Source: Planctomycetota bacterium (GTDB taxonomy: Bacteria > Planctomycetota > Planctomycetia > Pirellulales > Pirellulaceae). Taken from it: 64,000 nt of DNA. A program made the translations under genes and the position numbers. Numbering within the stretch: position 1 is the stretch's first letter; each line of letters starts with the position of its first letter. The DNA lies in contig JABAAE010000011.1 of the NCBI GenBank assembly GCA_014238905.1, forward strand, positions 104,865 through 168,864, given 5' to 3'. Shown in pieces: positions 46,843 to 56,482 of this stretch. The notes beneath the pieces were generated by a model. It ran no database searches, was not told the DNA's origin, and saw nothing but the letters and a program-made list of their open reading frames with translations.

Positions 46843-48159
46843 CTATTTCGAGATGATCCATTGGGCTAACTTGGCCATCGTTGGAGCTTGACCCTGTGAC
46901 AGGATGCCTATACGGAACACTTTTCCCGCAGCCCAAACACAGCCAATAGCGAAGGCAATTGTCAACAAAGTGCCCAACACGATTTCCCAAGCGGCAGGCC
47001 CCGGTGGAATCGCGATCCTGGCAAACATCAGCATCGGAGTGGCGGGTGGGAACAGTGAAACGGCCTTCGCGAACAGACTTGTTGGAGAATCAAGGACGGG
47101 TCCCATGCACATCACGGGAATAACGACCAGCATGATCACGGGCGTCATTAAGCTCTGGGCATCCTTGATTTCAGAACAGGCAGCACCGATTGCCGAAAAA
47201 ATGGAGCCGAAAATCACCAGAGCGGCAAAGAGGTAAAACACAAACCAGGCGTACAACGAAAACGGAATGCTATCGCTGATGTCAAAGTAATGAGCCAAGC
47301 CAATCGCGGCCCCGAGGTAGATGGTTGAAAGAGTCAAACCGATTCCAACCGTTCCGATCAGTTTGCCCATCATCAACTGAAAGGGCGTAATCGAAGAGAT
47401 CAGGAACTCCGAGATTTTTTGCATTTTCTCTTCGAGGACGTTATTCAACATTGCCGGGGCGATCGTCATGATCATCATGAACATCAACATGATTCCCCCG
47501 AAGGGAAGGGCGAAGGTCAAGATGCGATTTTCCTCTTTGGCTTCGATGACGTCGCCGCCAGCTGTTGTTTCGACCAGTCCAAACTGTTGTAAAGCAGTTT
47601 GCGACGAAAGGGCGGCCACACTTTCGGGAGACAGGCCCAGTTCGTCGATTCGGGCGCGTTTGATTTCCAAATTGATCGCTTTCTGCAACCAATTGGAGAG
47701 AGCCTGGTAGCTGGGTGTCTGGGAGTGGTAGCGGACGACGCCTCCCGAATTCGGGTCGAAGACGTCCGGGTCAATGATCGCAAATGCAAACAATTCTCCG
47801 TTCTTGACTCGTTTGGTCAGCGGGACATCGATCCGCTTGCCGTTGTCCTCGCCCAGCTGAACTTGTTGGAGTTCGAATTTTGCGGCCGATTGTTGTCTCG
47901 CTTCTCCCTCTTGATCGTTCGAGTAGATACCGTTCTTGTTTCGCGCATCGGCGGCTTGGGCGAGCGAGGCAAAGAGGCGTCCGGTTTCATCGACAATCGC
48001 AATCTTTCGAGTCGTCAGATCAACTTGGTCGCGAGTCAGATATTGAACTCCTATCGCTCCCCCCATGAAGACTGGCATCATGATGACACCAATCAGAAAC
48101 GCTTTACTGGTGACCGCAATCAAATACTCGTTACTGGCTACAACTAGGATTTTTTTCAT
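46843..48159 (-). CDS. ABC transporter permease, NatB-like
   Basis: A 438-residue ABC-2 type permease. One TM segment at the N-terminus (about 22-42), a large extracytoplasmic region to about residue 220, then five TM segments packed near 225-435. This layout is that of NatB-type permeases, where the ATPase partner is NatA; NatAB of Bacillus exports sodium, but many relatives have unknown cargo. The start overlaps the stop of the ATPase gene (ATGA at 48156-48159), so translation is coupled. Confidence 0.9.
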   Translation of the reverse strand: MKKILVVASNEYLIAVTSKAFLIGVIMMPVFMGGAIGVQYLTRDQVDLTTRKIAIVDETGRLFASLAQAADARNKNGIYSNDQEGEARQQSAAKFELQQVQLGEDNGKRIDVPLTKRVKNGELFAFAIIDPDVFDPNSGGVVRYHSQTPSYQALSNWLQKAINLEIKRARIDELGLSPESVAALSSQTALQQFGLVETTAGGDVIEAKEENRILTFALPFGGIMLMFMMIMTIAPAMLNNVLEEKMQKISEFLISSITPFQLMMGKLIGTVGIGLTLSTIYLGAAIGLAHYFDISDSIPFSLYAWFVFYLFAALVIFGSIFSAIGAACSEIKDAQSLMTPVIMLVVIPVMCMGPVLDSPTSLFAKAVSLFPPATPMLMFARIAIPPGPAAWEIVLGTLLTIAFAIGCVWAAGKVFRIGILSQGQAPTMAKLAQWIISK

Positions 48160-49100
48160 GATGTTACTCCTGCGAATTCAGATGTAGTGGCAGCGCTGCC
48201 TTTTGCTGCAGGCCCAGCAATCCGCAAGAAAATCTCGTTCAGTGAAGGTTGGGCGATCTCAAACAGTTGGACACTCCCTTTGTCGACCAATTGCCGGAGG
48301 ACTCGTTGAGCGTCGCCCTTGATTTGAATTTCCTGATACGCACCCAAGTCGATCACTTTTTGGATCTCTCCAATGGAATGCAAGTCTTCTCTGGAACCAT
48401 TCCAGCGAAGATGCACCGAATCCGCACCATTTTGGGCCTTGATTGACTCCAGAGGACCATCGAGCACTTTTTCTCCCTGGAAGATCATGAAGACAAAGTC
48501 ACACATTTTTTCTGCGACCCCCATGTCGTGGGTTGAGAAAATGACTGTTGTCCCCTGTTGGCGAAGCTCGAGTATCGATGAGCGGATCGTCTCCCTGTTG
48601 ACCGGGTCGAGTCCTGAAAACGGCTCATCAAGAATCAGCAATTTTGGTTTGGCGATTACCGATGCAATAAATTGAACCTTTTGCGACATGCCTTTGGACA
48701 ACGTTTCGATTTTCTTGGTCGACCATTCCCCCAATTCAAATCTCTCCAGCCAATTACTTACTTCGATCGCGGCCGGCTTGGTCGACATGCCTTTGAGGGT
48801 GGCATAATACATTAACATTCGGCGAACCGTCAGTTTCTTGTAGAGCCCCCGTTCTTCCGGCAAATACCCGAGTTCGTCGTTGGCCGCCGCTGCAGAGCGG
48901 TTGCCCAGCACTTCGATCGAACCAGAATCTGGGTGAATGATTCGCAAGATCATGCGAATCGTGGTTGTCTTTCCGGAGCCGTTGGGACCGATGAATCCGT
49001 ACATCGAACCGGTGGGAACGGAAAGAGAAAGGTTAGAAACCGCCGTGTGCTTTCCGTATGTTTTGGTTACTTCTTCAATCTGCACGATTGGCACAGGCAA
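48156..49100 (-). CDS. ABC transporter ATP-binding protein, NatA-like
   Basis: A 314-residue ATPase. Walker A Gly-Pro-Asn-Gly-Ser-Gly-Lys-Thr is at 38-45, the Leu-Ser-Lys-Gly-Met-Ser-Gln-Lys signature at 134-141, and Walker B Leu-Leu-Ile-Leu-Asp-Glu-Pro at 154-160. A C-terminal DUF4162-like domain (about 230-300) is typical of NatA-type subunits. It is coupled by a 4-bp overlap to the permease. No regulator is adjacent. Confidence 0.94.
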   Translation of the reverse strand: MPVPIVQIEEVTKTYGKHTAVSNLSLSVPTGSMYGFIGPNGSGKTTTIRMILRIIHPDSGSIEVLGNRSAAAANDELGYLPEERGLYKKLTVRRMLMYYATLKGMSTKPAAIEVSNWLERFELGEWSTKKIETLSKGMSQKVQFIASVIAKPKLLILDEPFSGLDPVNRETIRSSILELRQQGTTVIFSTHDMGVAEKMCDFVFMIFQGEKVLDGPLESIKAQNGADSVHLRWNGSREDLHSIGEIQKVIDLGAYQEIQIKGDAQRVLRQLVDKGSVQLFEIAQPSLNEIFLRIAGPAAKGSAATTSEFAGVTS

Positions 49101-49497
49101 TTCCTTTCTGAAATGTGGTAGAGGACAACAGGATATAGGTGGTGTTCGCTGGAAGGGCTATAATCTTGAAAAAAAAGGTTTTTTGAGAGTCAATGATCCA
49201 TGTTTGGCTGGAGCAGACCCTTTCTTACTTGAACCAACGGTTTTTCACCAGTTAAAGATCCATTTGATACCAGCGGTCGCATCTGCCGTGTCCTGACTGA
49301 CCCAGTGGTTTGGCGACTTCGTTGGCGATCGGAATGAACTTGGGTGTTTTTTCGGATGACTTTCATTCGGATATCACTCGTTTGCCATATGTCCAATACC
49401 AGCGGCGTTCAAGTTTCACTTTTGTTTTGGAAGAGGGGGCGAGATCGTTCGTGGCAAAACACCGTGATGAGATGCAATGGTCATACACGCAAGGGAA
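49101..49497. other. gene-free spacer upstream of the ABC operon
   Basis: Holds the ABC operon promoter region by position, with A/T runs (AAAAAAAAGGTTTTTT at about 49170-49185). The TTGACT and ATTATA boxes on the minus strand are spaced too far apart for a convincing promoter. No coding frame is believable. Confidence 0.35.
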
Positions 49498-51753
49498 TCA
49501 TTCTTTTTTCTTTTTTGAAAGATCGAGGATAAAGACACCTCGTCCGTGCGTCCCAATCACCAATTCTCTTTGGACAGGGTGAATGAATAAATCCTGTACC
49601 GATGCGGTAGGGAGATTTCCCCTTAATGAGATCCAGTTTTGGCCACCCTGGCTGCTCTGATAGACCCCCAAATCGGTGCCAAGGTAGAGCGTGTCACTAT
49701 CCCGAGGGTCTTCCCTCAGGACATGGACGGTTTCCAGAGGTAATCCAGCCGCAATGGATTTCCAACTGTTGCCTGCATTGTCGGACCGAAACACATACGG
49801 CGCGAAATCGTCGCAACCCAGACCGCTGAAGGTCACAAACACTTTGTCAGGATCGTGGGGAGAAAGAGCCAGGTTGGTCACCGCGTAACGGGGGAGTCCG
49901 TCGTGGATGGCCTGCCAGCTTTTGCCATCGTTGCGGGTGCGGTAAACATTTCCATTATCGGTGCCGGCAAACAGAACACCGGATTGATGGGGTGACTCCA
50001 CCAAGGCTGTGATCGCTTGGTAGCGGGTATTGGGGGGATCCTTGCCGAGAGTCAGGTCAGGACTGATCACCTGCCAGTTGTCGCCCCGGTTGGTCGATTT
50101 AAAAACCCGATTGGCACCGCAATAAAGTGTGGTGGGCGTATGGGCGGAGGGAAAAAAAGGAGTCATCCAGGCAAATCGTAGTCGCCCCTCCTTTTCCGGA
50201 GCGGATGGCCGAATGCCGTGTTTTTGACCGGTGATCATGTTTTTTCGGATCATGCCACCAAACTGATGTTCGTAGTAGATAACGCCCCGGTCGGTGGGGT
50301 CTCGGTAAGTGAAATAGGAATCACCGCCGCCCCACCGATCGATATAGACATGTTGCCAGGGATCAATCAGTCCGTCACCCGGCCGGTGGGTGCTTGGCCC
50401 AAACAATGCGGCATTATCCTGTGTACCGATGTAAATGTTGTAGGGCTGCTCCTGGTCATGGGTAATCGCATAGATTTCGGTAATCGAAAAGTTGTTGAGG
50501 TGAAGCCAGTTTTGACAACGATCATAAGTGGTGTACAGTCCTCCATCGTTGCCAAAGAGCACATGGTTGGGATTGTCTGGGTTGATCCACATCGCATGCG
50601 TGTCCAGGTGTAGGACGGTCGACGGATGCGACTGCATGTGCACGATGGTTCCCCCGATTTTTTCAAAAGTTCTCCCGCCATCGGTTGAATAATAGGAATT
50701 CTGTCCGATGCTGTAGACCGTATTCTCATCATCTGGTGAGACCCGAATTTCACACCAATCCCAGCCTACCGGGATGGGAGTTTCATTGATTTGTTGCCAG
50801 GTGATTCCCGCATCAGCGGATCTGAAAATACCGTCTTTGTCGCGGCCTCCGTCGACAATCGCGTAGACGATATTCGGGTTGGTGGCCGCCACATCGATTC
50901 CAATTCGTCCCACGTGATCACCTTGAGGAAGCCCGCCTGCCAAACGGGACCAGCTTTTTCCAGCATTCAGGCTTTTGTAGACGCCACTGTTGACTCCGTA
51001 ATGATCTTGCCCGTCGGTATCCCGCTGCCAGGTGGTTGTGTAAAGAATTTCTGGATTGGAGGGATCCATGACCAGGTCGATGACGGCGGTGTGATCGTTG
51101 ATGAACAGGACCTTTTGCCAGGTCTTGCCTCCATTGCTGGTTTTAAAAAGTCCTCGGCTATTGTTGGGGCTGGACCGGTGGCCGATCGCAGCAACATAGA
51201 CGACTTCGGGACGATGGGGGTGAATCAGGACCCGGCCAATGTGATGGGTATCTTGCAGTCCCATGTTCTCCCACGTTTTCCCGGCATCGATTGACTTGAA
51301 TACACCTGCTCCGGCGAGAGCAGAACGGGCCATCAGGACTTCACCGGTTCCTACCCAGACGATGTTGGGATTGGAGGCCGCCACCGCCACATCACCGATA
51401 GCACAGGTGGATTGGTTTTCAAAAATGGGATTCCACGTGATACCGTTATTAACGGTTTTCCAAAGCCCTCCCGAACCTGCTCCAACGTAAATCGTGGAAC
51501 TGTTATTTTGCGGGCAGGCGATTGACTCGATTCGGCCTCCCGATTTTCGAGGTCCCACGGGCCGCCAGTCGATTCCCTTTCGCTGAGATTGGAGGGCAAG
51601 TTTCTGATGCAATTCCCAAGAGACCGATCTTTGGGAAGCGGTAGTCGATGGACCCGCATCCTGAACGGTCTGCTGGCCCTGGCTGACGATTGTCAACAAA
51701 AGCACACTGGACCAGAAACAGATGAAATGAAATCGTGTGATCGGAGTGATCAT
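49498..51753 (-). CDS. secreted Asp-box (BNR/sortilin-like) beta-propeller protein
   Basis: A 751-residue exported protein. It has a signal peptide (about 10-25, Phe-Trp-Ser-Ser-Val-Leu-Leu-Leu-Thr-Ile-Val) and then at least nine Asp-box motifs of the form Ser-x-Asp-x-Gly-x-Thr-Trp spread over the chain (for example Ser-Ile-Asp-Ala-Gly-Lys-Thr-Trp and Ser-Ala-Asp-Ala-Gly-Ile-Thr-Trp). This repeats as in the sortilin/Vps10, BNR and WD40/YVTN-like propeller group. ATG 51753 is chosen because the longer frame runs into xseA and lacks a signal. It may bind ligand or glycan; no catalytic residue is identified. Confidence 0.85.
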   Translation of the reverse strand: MITPITRFHFICFWSSVLLLTIVSQGQQTVQDAGPSTTASQRSVSWELHQKLALQSQRKGIDWRPVGPRKSGGRIESIACPQNNSSTIYVGAGSGGLWKTVNNGITWNPIFENQSTCAIGDVAVAASNPNIVWVGTGEVLMARSALAGAGVFKSIDAGKTWENMGLQDTHHIGRVLIHPHRPEVVYVAAIGHRSSPNNSRGLFKTSNGGKTWQKVLFINDHTAVIDLVMDPSNPEILYTTTWQRDTDGQDHYGVNSGVYKSLNAGKSWSRLAGGLPQGDHVGRIGIDVAATNPNIVYAIVDGGRDKDGIFRSADAGITWQQINETPIPVGWDWCEIRVSPDDENTVYSIGQNSYYSTDGGRTFEKIGGTIVHMQSHPSTVLHLDTHAMWINPDNPNHVLFGNDGGLYTTYDRCQNWLHLNNFSITEIYAITHDQEQPYNIYIGTQDNAALFGPSTHRPGDGLIDPWQHVYIDRWGGGDSYFTYRDPTDRGVIYYEHQFGGMIRKNMITGQKHGIRPSAPEKEGRLRFAWMTPFFPSAHTPTTLYCGANRVFKSTNRGDNWQVISPDLTLGKDPPNTRYQAITALVESPHQSGVLFAGTDNGNVYRTRNDGKSWQAIHDGLPRYAVTNLALSPHDPDKVFVTFSGLGCDDFAPYVFRSDNAGNSWKSIAAGLPLETVHVLREDPRDSDTLYLGTDLGVYQSSQGGQNWISLRGNLPTASVQDLFIHPVQRELVIGTHGRGVFILDLSKKKKE

Positions 51754-51877
51754 TTTAATCGGTTCGCTAGTGAAGGCTGAAATAATAAAAAGTGCCATCC
51801 TGACTGCCTGATGCCGGGACGACATCGTTGACTGGTTGACGCTCGCTGAACGTGCTATCAATCGGCGGGGGCGGATG

Positions 51878-53113
51878 CTATTTGGAAGGCCTGCTCGATT
51901 CGTCCCCGCTTTCAAGTTTCTCCACGCGGCTAAAAATTCGACCATTGGTAACCTGCGTTCGAATCAGGTCACCTGGCTGCACCGACTCGATCCGGTCCAC
52001 CAGAGTGTTGTCGTCATCCGTTTTTTGGGTAACGGAGTACCCACGTTGAAGTACTGCCAATGGACTGACCGCTTCAAGTTGCCGTGCCATATGCGCGATG
52101 TGCTGGGTCTGATTGGCAAGAGTGTTTTTGATGGATCGATTGGCGGAATTTTCGAGATCATCGACTCTCCGCTGGAAATTCCGGATAAACTCCATCGGGC
52201 GACGAAAGACGGGGCGTGATTCGATTCGCCGTAGTTTGTCGGCACTATTTTGAAGCAATGAAAATAGAAATTGGTTTAAATAATCCCGATGTTGGGATAG
52301 CCTGCGAGACATTTCCTGAGCGGACGGGACGATTTTTTCGGCTGCTTCCGAAGGAGTTAAGGCTCGCTGGTCGGCGACCAAGTCGGAAAGTGTGACATCG
52401 ATTTCATGGCCGATCGCCGAAAGCACCGGCAGGGTGGATTGATAGATTGCTCTGACGACCGATTCCTCGTTAAATGACCAAAGATCTTCCATGCTGCCAC
52501 CACCTCGGGTCAATACGATTAGATCGAATCGGGGTCTGATTCGGTTGGCATTCTCGATCGCATTGGCAATCTCGCTGTCAGCACCGTCACCCTGAACACG
52601 GGTTGGGATGATGGTCACCTCACTTTGGTTCCAACGGCGTTTCAAGACCTGAAGAAAATCTCGAATGGCGGCTCCGGTCGGACTGGTGATCACCGCAATT
52701 CGGCGGGGTATCGATGGCAATTCAATCTTGTGGGCGGGGTCAAATAGCCCCTCCTTTTTTAACTTTTCGTGGAGCTGCCTGAAGGCCATCTGTAAGGGCC
52801 CCAAGCCAATGGGCTCGGCAAAACGAACGACCAGTTGGTACGTCCCGCGGGGTGGGTAGAGGTCAATGTGGCCGCTGCAGACAATTTGCATGCCGTCTTT
52901 GGGTTGGAATTTCATGCGGGCTGCAGTCGTTCGCCAGATGACACCGCGAATTTGAGCGGTGTCATCCTTCAACGTAAAGTAGCAATGCCCGGACTGCGGT
53001 TGCGAGAGGTTAGAGATTTCACCTTTGACCCACACTTCCGGAAATTCAACTTCCAAGACATTTTTCAGCAGCTGGCTGAGTTGGGCAACGGAAAAAACTT
53101 TGGGTGAGGACAT
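51878..53113 (-). CDS. xseA: exodeoxyribonuclease VII large subunit
   Basis: A 411-residue nuclease subunit. Order: N-terminal OB-fold (Val-Trp-Val-Lys-Gly-Glu-Ile-Ser-Asn-Leu, residues 23-32), catalytic domain with Thr-Ser-Pro-Thr-Gly-Ala-Ala-Ile-Arg-Asp near 143 and Arg-Gly-Gly-Gly-Ser-Met-Glu-Asp-Leu-Trp near 209, then a long helical C-terminal region (about 265-380). With the small subunit XseB it degrades single-stranded DNA to oligonucleotides. xseB is usually adjacent but is absent here: only 124 bp separate xseA from the next gene. Confidence 0.95.
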   Translation of the reverse strand: MSSPKVFSVAQLSQLLKNVLEVEFPEVWVKGEISNLSQPQSGHCYFTLKDDTAQIRGVIWRTTAARMKFQPKDGMQIVCSGHIDLYPPRGTYQLVVRFAEPIGLGPLQMAFRQLHEKLKKEGLFDPAHKIELPSIPRRIAVITSPTGAAIRDFLQVLKRRWNQSEVTIIPTRVQGDGADSEIANAIENANRIRPRFDLIVLTRGGGSMEDLWSFNEESVVRAIYQSTLPVLSAIGHEIDVTLSDLVADQRALTPSEAAEKIVPSAQEMSRRLSQHRDYLNQFLFSLLQNSADKLRRIESRPVFRRPMEFIRNFQRRVDDLENSANRSIKNTLANQTQHIAHMARQLEAVSPLAVLQRGYSVTQKTDDDNTLVDRIESVQPGDLIRTQVTNGRIFSRVEKLESGDESSRPSK

Positions 53114-53196
53114 GGATGTGGCAATCGGCGATTGGGTGACGGTACCCTCAGGTGGATCAAGGGGAGCGTCTGGAACCCGGTGTTGTGCAGACGCTT

Positions 53197-53590
53197 CTAT
53201 TGATTAGCGTAACAAACCCGCAGCTCTCCGATAATCCGTTTCAAGAGGATCGGGTCGTCGCTGTTGGAGGGAATCACTGAAAAGAGAGTCACCCCCTGCC
53301 CGTTTTCAACGTTGGCCATAACAGCAAAATCTTTGGATTGTAGCCTCTAGAAGGGATATTCGATGGATTGGGGCGGCAATTTGCCGAGATCCGGAGGGTA
53401 AGGCGTTGGGGAATATGGACTTCAAGATCATCAGGCATTTCGCAGCGGTACCCATAGTCCTGTCCAAGGTGTTCGGTTAGACTTCGGCGGGGATTTGCGG
53501 CAACTCATTCTCTTGAAAACAGTCTCCTGCAGATCGGGTGCGACAGAAGAAGCCGAGGGTGCAGAAAGCTTTTACCGTATCCGAGTGTTT
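53197..53590 (-). pseudogene. frameshifted gene remnant of unknown family
   Basis: Protein-like text appears in more than one frame, too short in each for a normal gene. On the minus strand, 53590-53477 reads Phe-Cys-Thr-Leu-Gly-Phe-Phe-Cys-Arg-Thr-Arg to a TAA. Then, shifted, 53483-53400 reads Thr-Glu-His-Leu-Gly-Gln-Asp-Tyr-Gly-Tyr-Arg-Cys-Glu-Met-Pro-Asp-Asp. After another shift, 53400-53350 reads Pro-Pro-Asp-Leu-Gly-Lys-Leu-Pro-Pro. An in-frame TAG at 53347-53349 follows, after which the same frame continues (Lys-Asp-Phe-Ala-Val-Met-Ala-Asn-Val-Glu-Asn) to TAG at 53197. I read this as one decayed gene; the family is unknown. Confidence 0.5.
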
Positions 53591-53857
53591 TTATGTTGGA
53601 ACGGTTTGGTGTGAGTATCTGATTCAGCTCGTCACTTGAAGATGCAGGATTTTGAATTCGCCAATGCGTTTGACTGCCGCTTTCATTGGTGAAATGCTTT
53701 TCGAAGTTCTTGGATTACCGATGTTCTGTCGAACGATGTCTGATATTTGGAACATTCATTCAAAACGATTGCGGAATTGGCAAGTCCGTTTTCCCGTCAG
53801 GTTGTGCAGCATTGGTCGTCGTCCCAATGAGATGTGTCAAGATTGCCCAGGTATGCC

Positions 53858-54826
53858 ATGTTGAGCCATTCTGATCGCGATGTAAAAGGTTGGCTCAACG
53901 CTCTGGTAGCGTTTGGATGGTGGGGATTTGTCTTTCCCTCGCTGCTGCTATTGCTGAAATCGGTGACCGATGCCAGCGTCAATTCGACGATGCGCTGGAG
54001 CTTGGAGATTCTTCTTTTTCGTATTCTGTATTGCCTCCTTTTTTGCTTGGGAGTGTTGATTGTTGTCAAACGGATACCAGATCTTCTAGCCGTTTTCCGG
54101 TCGCGAGTTCAAATGTTCTGGTTTGCGATCAGCGCGATGTTGATTTTTCTGAATTGGACAGGGTTTGTTTATGGTGCGACAAGTGGTCGGCTCAGTCAAA
54201 CCAGCCTTGGTTATTACATGGGACCACTGATCAATATCGCTCTGGGATATCTTTTTCTTTCTGAAAAACTCAGTCGAACACAGCTGTTTTCGGTGATACT
54301 GGCCGCGTTAGGGGTCCTCTGGCTGACCTTTATCCAAGGGGAATTTCCATGGATTGCGATGGTGCTTGCCATCAGCTTTTCGTTTTACGGACTGGTGCGA
54401 AAGCGTCTTTCGGTAGACTCGATCGTGGGAATGACAGTGGAGTCATTTTATTGTCTTCCTGTTGCGATCGGATGTTTTATTTATTTCTTTCTGCATGACG
54501 ATGGCGTTCATGCCTTGGAAGCAGGCTGGAAAGTGAACTTGCTTCTGGTATTGGTCGGACCAGCTACTGCGATTCCCTTGATCAGTTTTGCGATTGCTGC
54601 CCGACGCCTGCGTTTGGGAACCTTGGGTTTTATTCAGTTCATTGCACCCACCGGGCAGCTACTACTGGCTATGTTTGTCGATGGCGAGACGATTCCAGCG
54701 AAAAAGTTCATTGGGTATTTATTCGTTTGGGTGGCCGTTGTGCTTTACCTGGTGGATCTTTGGCGAACCGCGCCGGTTGATGAGCAGATCGCAACAAACG
54801 CCGCTACTGCTGCTGAAAATCAATAG
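53858..54826 (+). CDS. EamA/RarD-like drug-metabolite transporter
   Basis: A 322-residue inner-membrane transporter with about ten TM segments, matching the RarD type of the DMT superfamily (two EamA repeats, roughly residues 10-150 and 160-300). Seen: Trp-Gly-Phe-Val-Phe-Pro at the start, Leu-Asn-Trp-Thr-Gly-Phe-Val-Tyr-Gly in the first repeat and Ser-Phe-Ser-Phe-Tyr-Gly-Leu-Val-Arg-Lys at the repeat boundary. ATG 53858 follows CCAGG; the longer frame adds only eight residues. RarD-like proteins are thought to export small metabolites; cargo unknown. Confidence 0.88.
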   Translation: MLSHSDRDVKGWLNALVAFGWWGFVFPSLLLLLKSVTDASVNSTMRWSLEILLFRILYCLLFCLGVLIVVKRIPDLLAVFRSRVQMFWFAISAMLIFLNWTGFVYGATSGRLSQTSLGYYMGPLINIALGYLFLSEKLSRTQLFSVILAALGVLWLTFIQGEFPWIAMVLAISFSFYGLVRKRLSVDSIVGMTVESFYCLPVAIGCFIYFFLHDDGVHALEAGWKVNLLLVLVGPATAIPLISFAIAARRLRLGTLGFIQFIAPTGQLLLAMFVDGETIPAKKFIGYLFVWVAVVLYLVDLWRTAPVDEQIATNAATAAENQ

Positions 54827-54971
54827 AGCCGTATTCCCATGCTGAAAAGCACCTTCCCCCCCAACCGGCTGCATTGGGGCACCCGACCAAGGCTTTTCGG
54901 GCTCCGCTGGATTTACGCAATCCAATCTACAACAAAAAATATCATATCGGGTGAATTCAGTTGGTCGCGAA

Positions 54972-55000
54972 TTGTGACAAACCCATTCAAACGCTAAGAT
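54972..55000 (+). promoter_or_regulatory. sigma70-like promoter upstream of gltA
   Basis: TTGTGA (54972-54977) and TAAGAT (54995-55000) are spaced by 17 bp, matching four of six consensus bases in each box. A start near 55007 would give a leader of about 30 nt to the GTG of citrate synthase. Confidence 0.45.
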
Positions 55001-55037
55001 GGGGGTTTCGAGCGTTTATCCCCTGTGAGTTCCAATA

Positions 55038-56345
55038 GTGAGTGATACGTTGACCAATGACTCGACGGCAAAAATAATCCTGGATTCAACTGAAATTGAA
55101 CTTCCGGTCATCGAGGGGAGTGAGAACGAAAAAGGGATTGATGTTTCCCGGCTGCGATCGCAAACGGGGTACATTACTGTTGATGAAGGATTCGTGAATA
55201 CCGGCTCAACGTCTAGTGCCATTACCTATCTTGATGGCGAAAAGGGGATTCTACGGTATCGGGGTTATCCCATCGAAGATTTGGCACAGAGATGTGACTT
55301 TGTAGAAGTCTGTTATCTTCTCATCCACGGCGAATTGCCAACGGAGCAGGAATTGGACGGTTTTCGTGCTTCGATCCGTCGACATACGATGCTTCACGAG
55401 GACATGCGAGATTTTTATAAGGGTTTCCCCCGCGATGCCCATCCCATGGCGATCCTCTCATCGGTTGTCGGGGCGCTGTCGACATTTTATCAGGATTCAC
55501 TCAATCCATCGGATCCTGAGCAGGTTGAAATCTCGATTCACCGGCTACTGGCTAAACTGCCAACTATTGCGGCTTACAGCTATAAGAAGTCATCAGGTCA
55601 GCCCTTGGTCTACCCCGATAACGACTTGAAGTATTGTGAGAATTTCCTGCGAATGATGTTTGCCGTTCCCAGCGAGCCCTATCATATCGATCCTGATTTT
55701 GTGACGGCGTTGAACATGTTGTTAATTGTGCATGCCGACCATGAACAAAATTGCAGCACTTCGACAGTGCGTATGGTTGGCTCAGCGAACGCCAACCTGT
55801 TTGCATCGATTTCCGCCGGTATTTGTGCTTTGTGGGGTCCGTTGCATGGCGGTGCCAATGAAGCATGTGTCAATATGCTCAACAAAATCATTGCCGATGA
55901 TGGAAATGTTGAAAAATATGTTGCTATGGCGAAGGATAAAACCAACAATTTCCGGCTGATGGGTTTTGGTCATCGTGTCTACAAGAACTTTGATCCGAGG
56001 GCGACCATCATCAAAGGGATGTGTGATCGACTGTTGGAGAAGATGCAAATTGATGATCCACTTTTTGATGTGGCGAAGCGACTCGAAGAAGTGGCTCTGA
56101 ATGACGATTATTTTGTTTCCCGAAAACTCTATCCCAATGTTGATTTTTACTCCGGGGTGATCTATCGAGCCATCGGAATTCCAGTGCAGATGTTTACGGT
56201 CTTGTTTGCGATCGGACGTTTGCCAGGTTGGATCGCTCACTGGGCTGAAATGCATCAAAGCCCGTCCAAGAAAATATGCCGGCCGCGGCAAATTTATACC
56301 GGAGAATGTGTGCGGGAATTTGTTCCGCTGGAAAATCGGTCCTAA
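55038..56345 (+). CDS. gltA: citrate synthase (type II)
   Basis: A 435-residue enzyme that condenses acetyl-CoA with oxaloacetate, the first step of the TCA cycle. Catalytic residues fit: His270 in Gly-Pro-Leu-His-Gly-Gly-Ala-Asn-Glu, His312 in Phe-Gly-His-Arg-Val-Tyr and Asp369 in Val-Asp-Phe-Tyr-Ser-Gly. The N-terminal Gly-Tyr-Ile-Thr-Val-Asp-Glu-Gly-Phe segment is typical. Length is normal. GTG at 55038 is the start, with a weak ribosome-binding site. Confidence 0.96.
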   Translation: MSDTLTNDSTAKIILDSTEIELPVIEGSENEKGIDVSRLRSQTGYITVDEGFVNTGSTSSAITYLDGEKGILRYRGYPIEDLAQRCDFVEVCYLLIHGELPTEQELDGFRASIRRHTMLHEDMRDFYKGFPRDAHPMAILSSVVGALSTFYQDSLNPSDPEQVEISIHRLLAKLPTIAAYSYKKSSGQPLVYPDNDLKYCENFLRMMFAVPSEPYHIDPDFVTALNMLLIVHADHEQNCSTSTVRMVGSANANLFASISAGICALWGPLHGGANEACVNMLNKIIADDGNVEKYVAMAKDKTNNFRLMGFGHRVYKNFDPRATIIKGMCDRLLEKMQIDDPLFDVAKRLEEVALNDDYFVSRKLYPNVDFYSGVIYRAIGIPVQMFTVLFAIGRLPGWIAHWAEMHQSPSKKICRPRQIYTGECVREFVPLENRS

Positions 56346-56410
56346 TCGCGGATCGGCTGTTTGGTAACGCTGGGTGATCAACGGTGGCCTAAGCGAATCT
56401 CAGAACTCAG

Positions 56411-56482
56411 GGGATTCAGCAGTGAGGGTATTCAGCAGTTAGGGTATTCAGCAGTGAGGGTATTCAGCAGTTAGGGTATTCA
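56411..56482. repeat. 16-bp tandem repeat, 4.5 copies
   Basis: GGTATTCAGCAGTGAG and GGTATTCAGCAGTTAG alternate (G/T at position 14) over four copies, with the first starting GGG; an 8-bp partial copy follows. It lies 65 bp after citrate synthase. The alternation suggests a 32-bp dimer was itself duplicated. Confidence 0.93.

Noticed and set aside
49159-49164. TATAAT on the plus strand
   Set aside because: No -35 box at 16-18 bp and no plus-strand gene follows.
49498-51945. Longer start for the Asp-box protein inside xseA
   Set aside because: It would overlap xseA and bury the signal peptide 64 residues from the start.
53834-53857. Start at 53834 for the EamA/RarD-like gene
   Set aside because: Adds eight residues with no membrane or family signal; ATG 53858 has the better upstream AGG.
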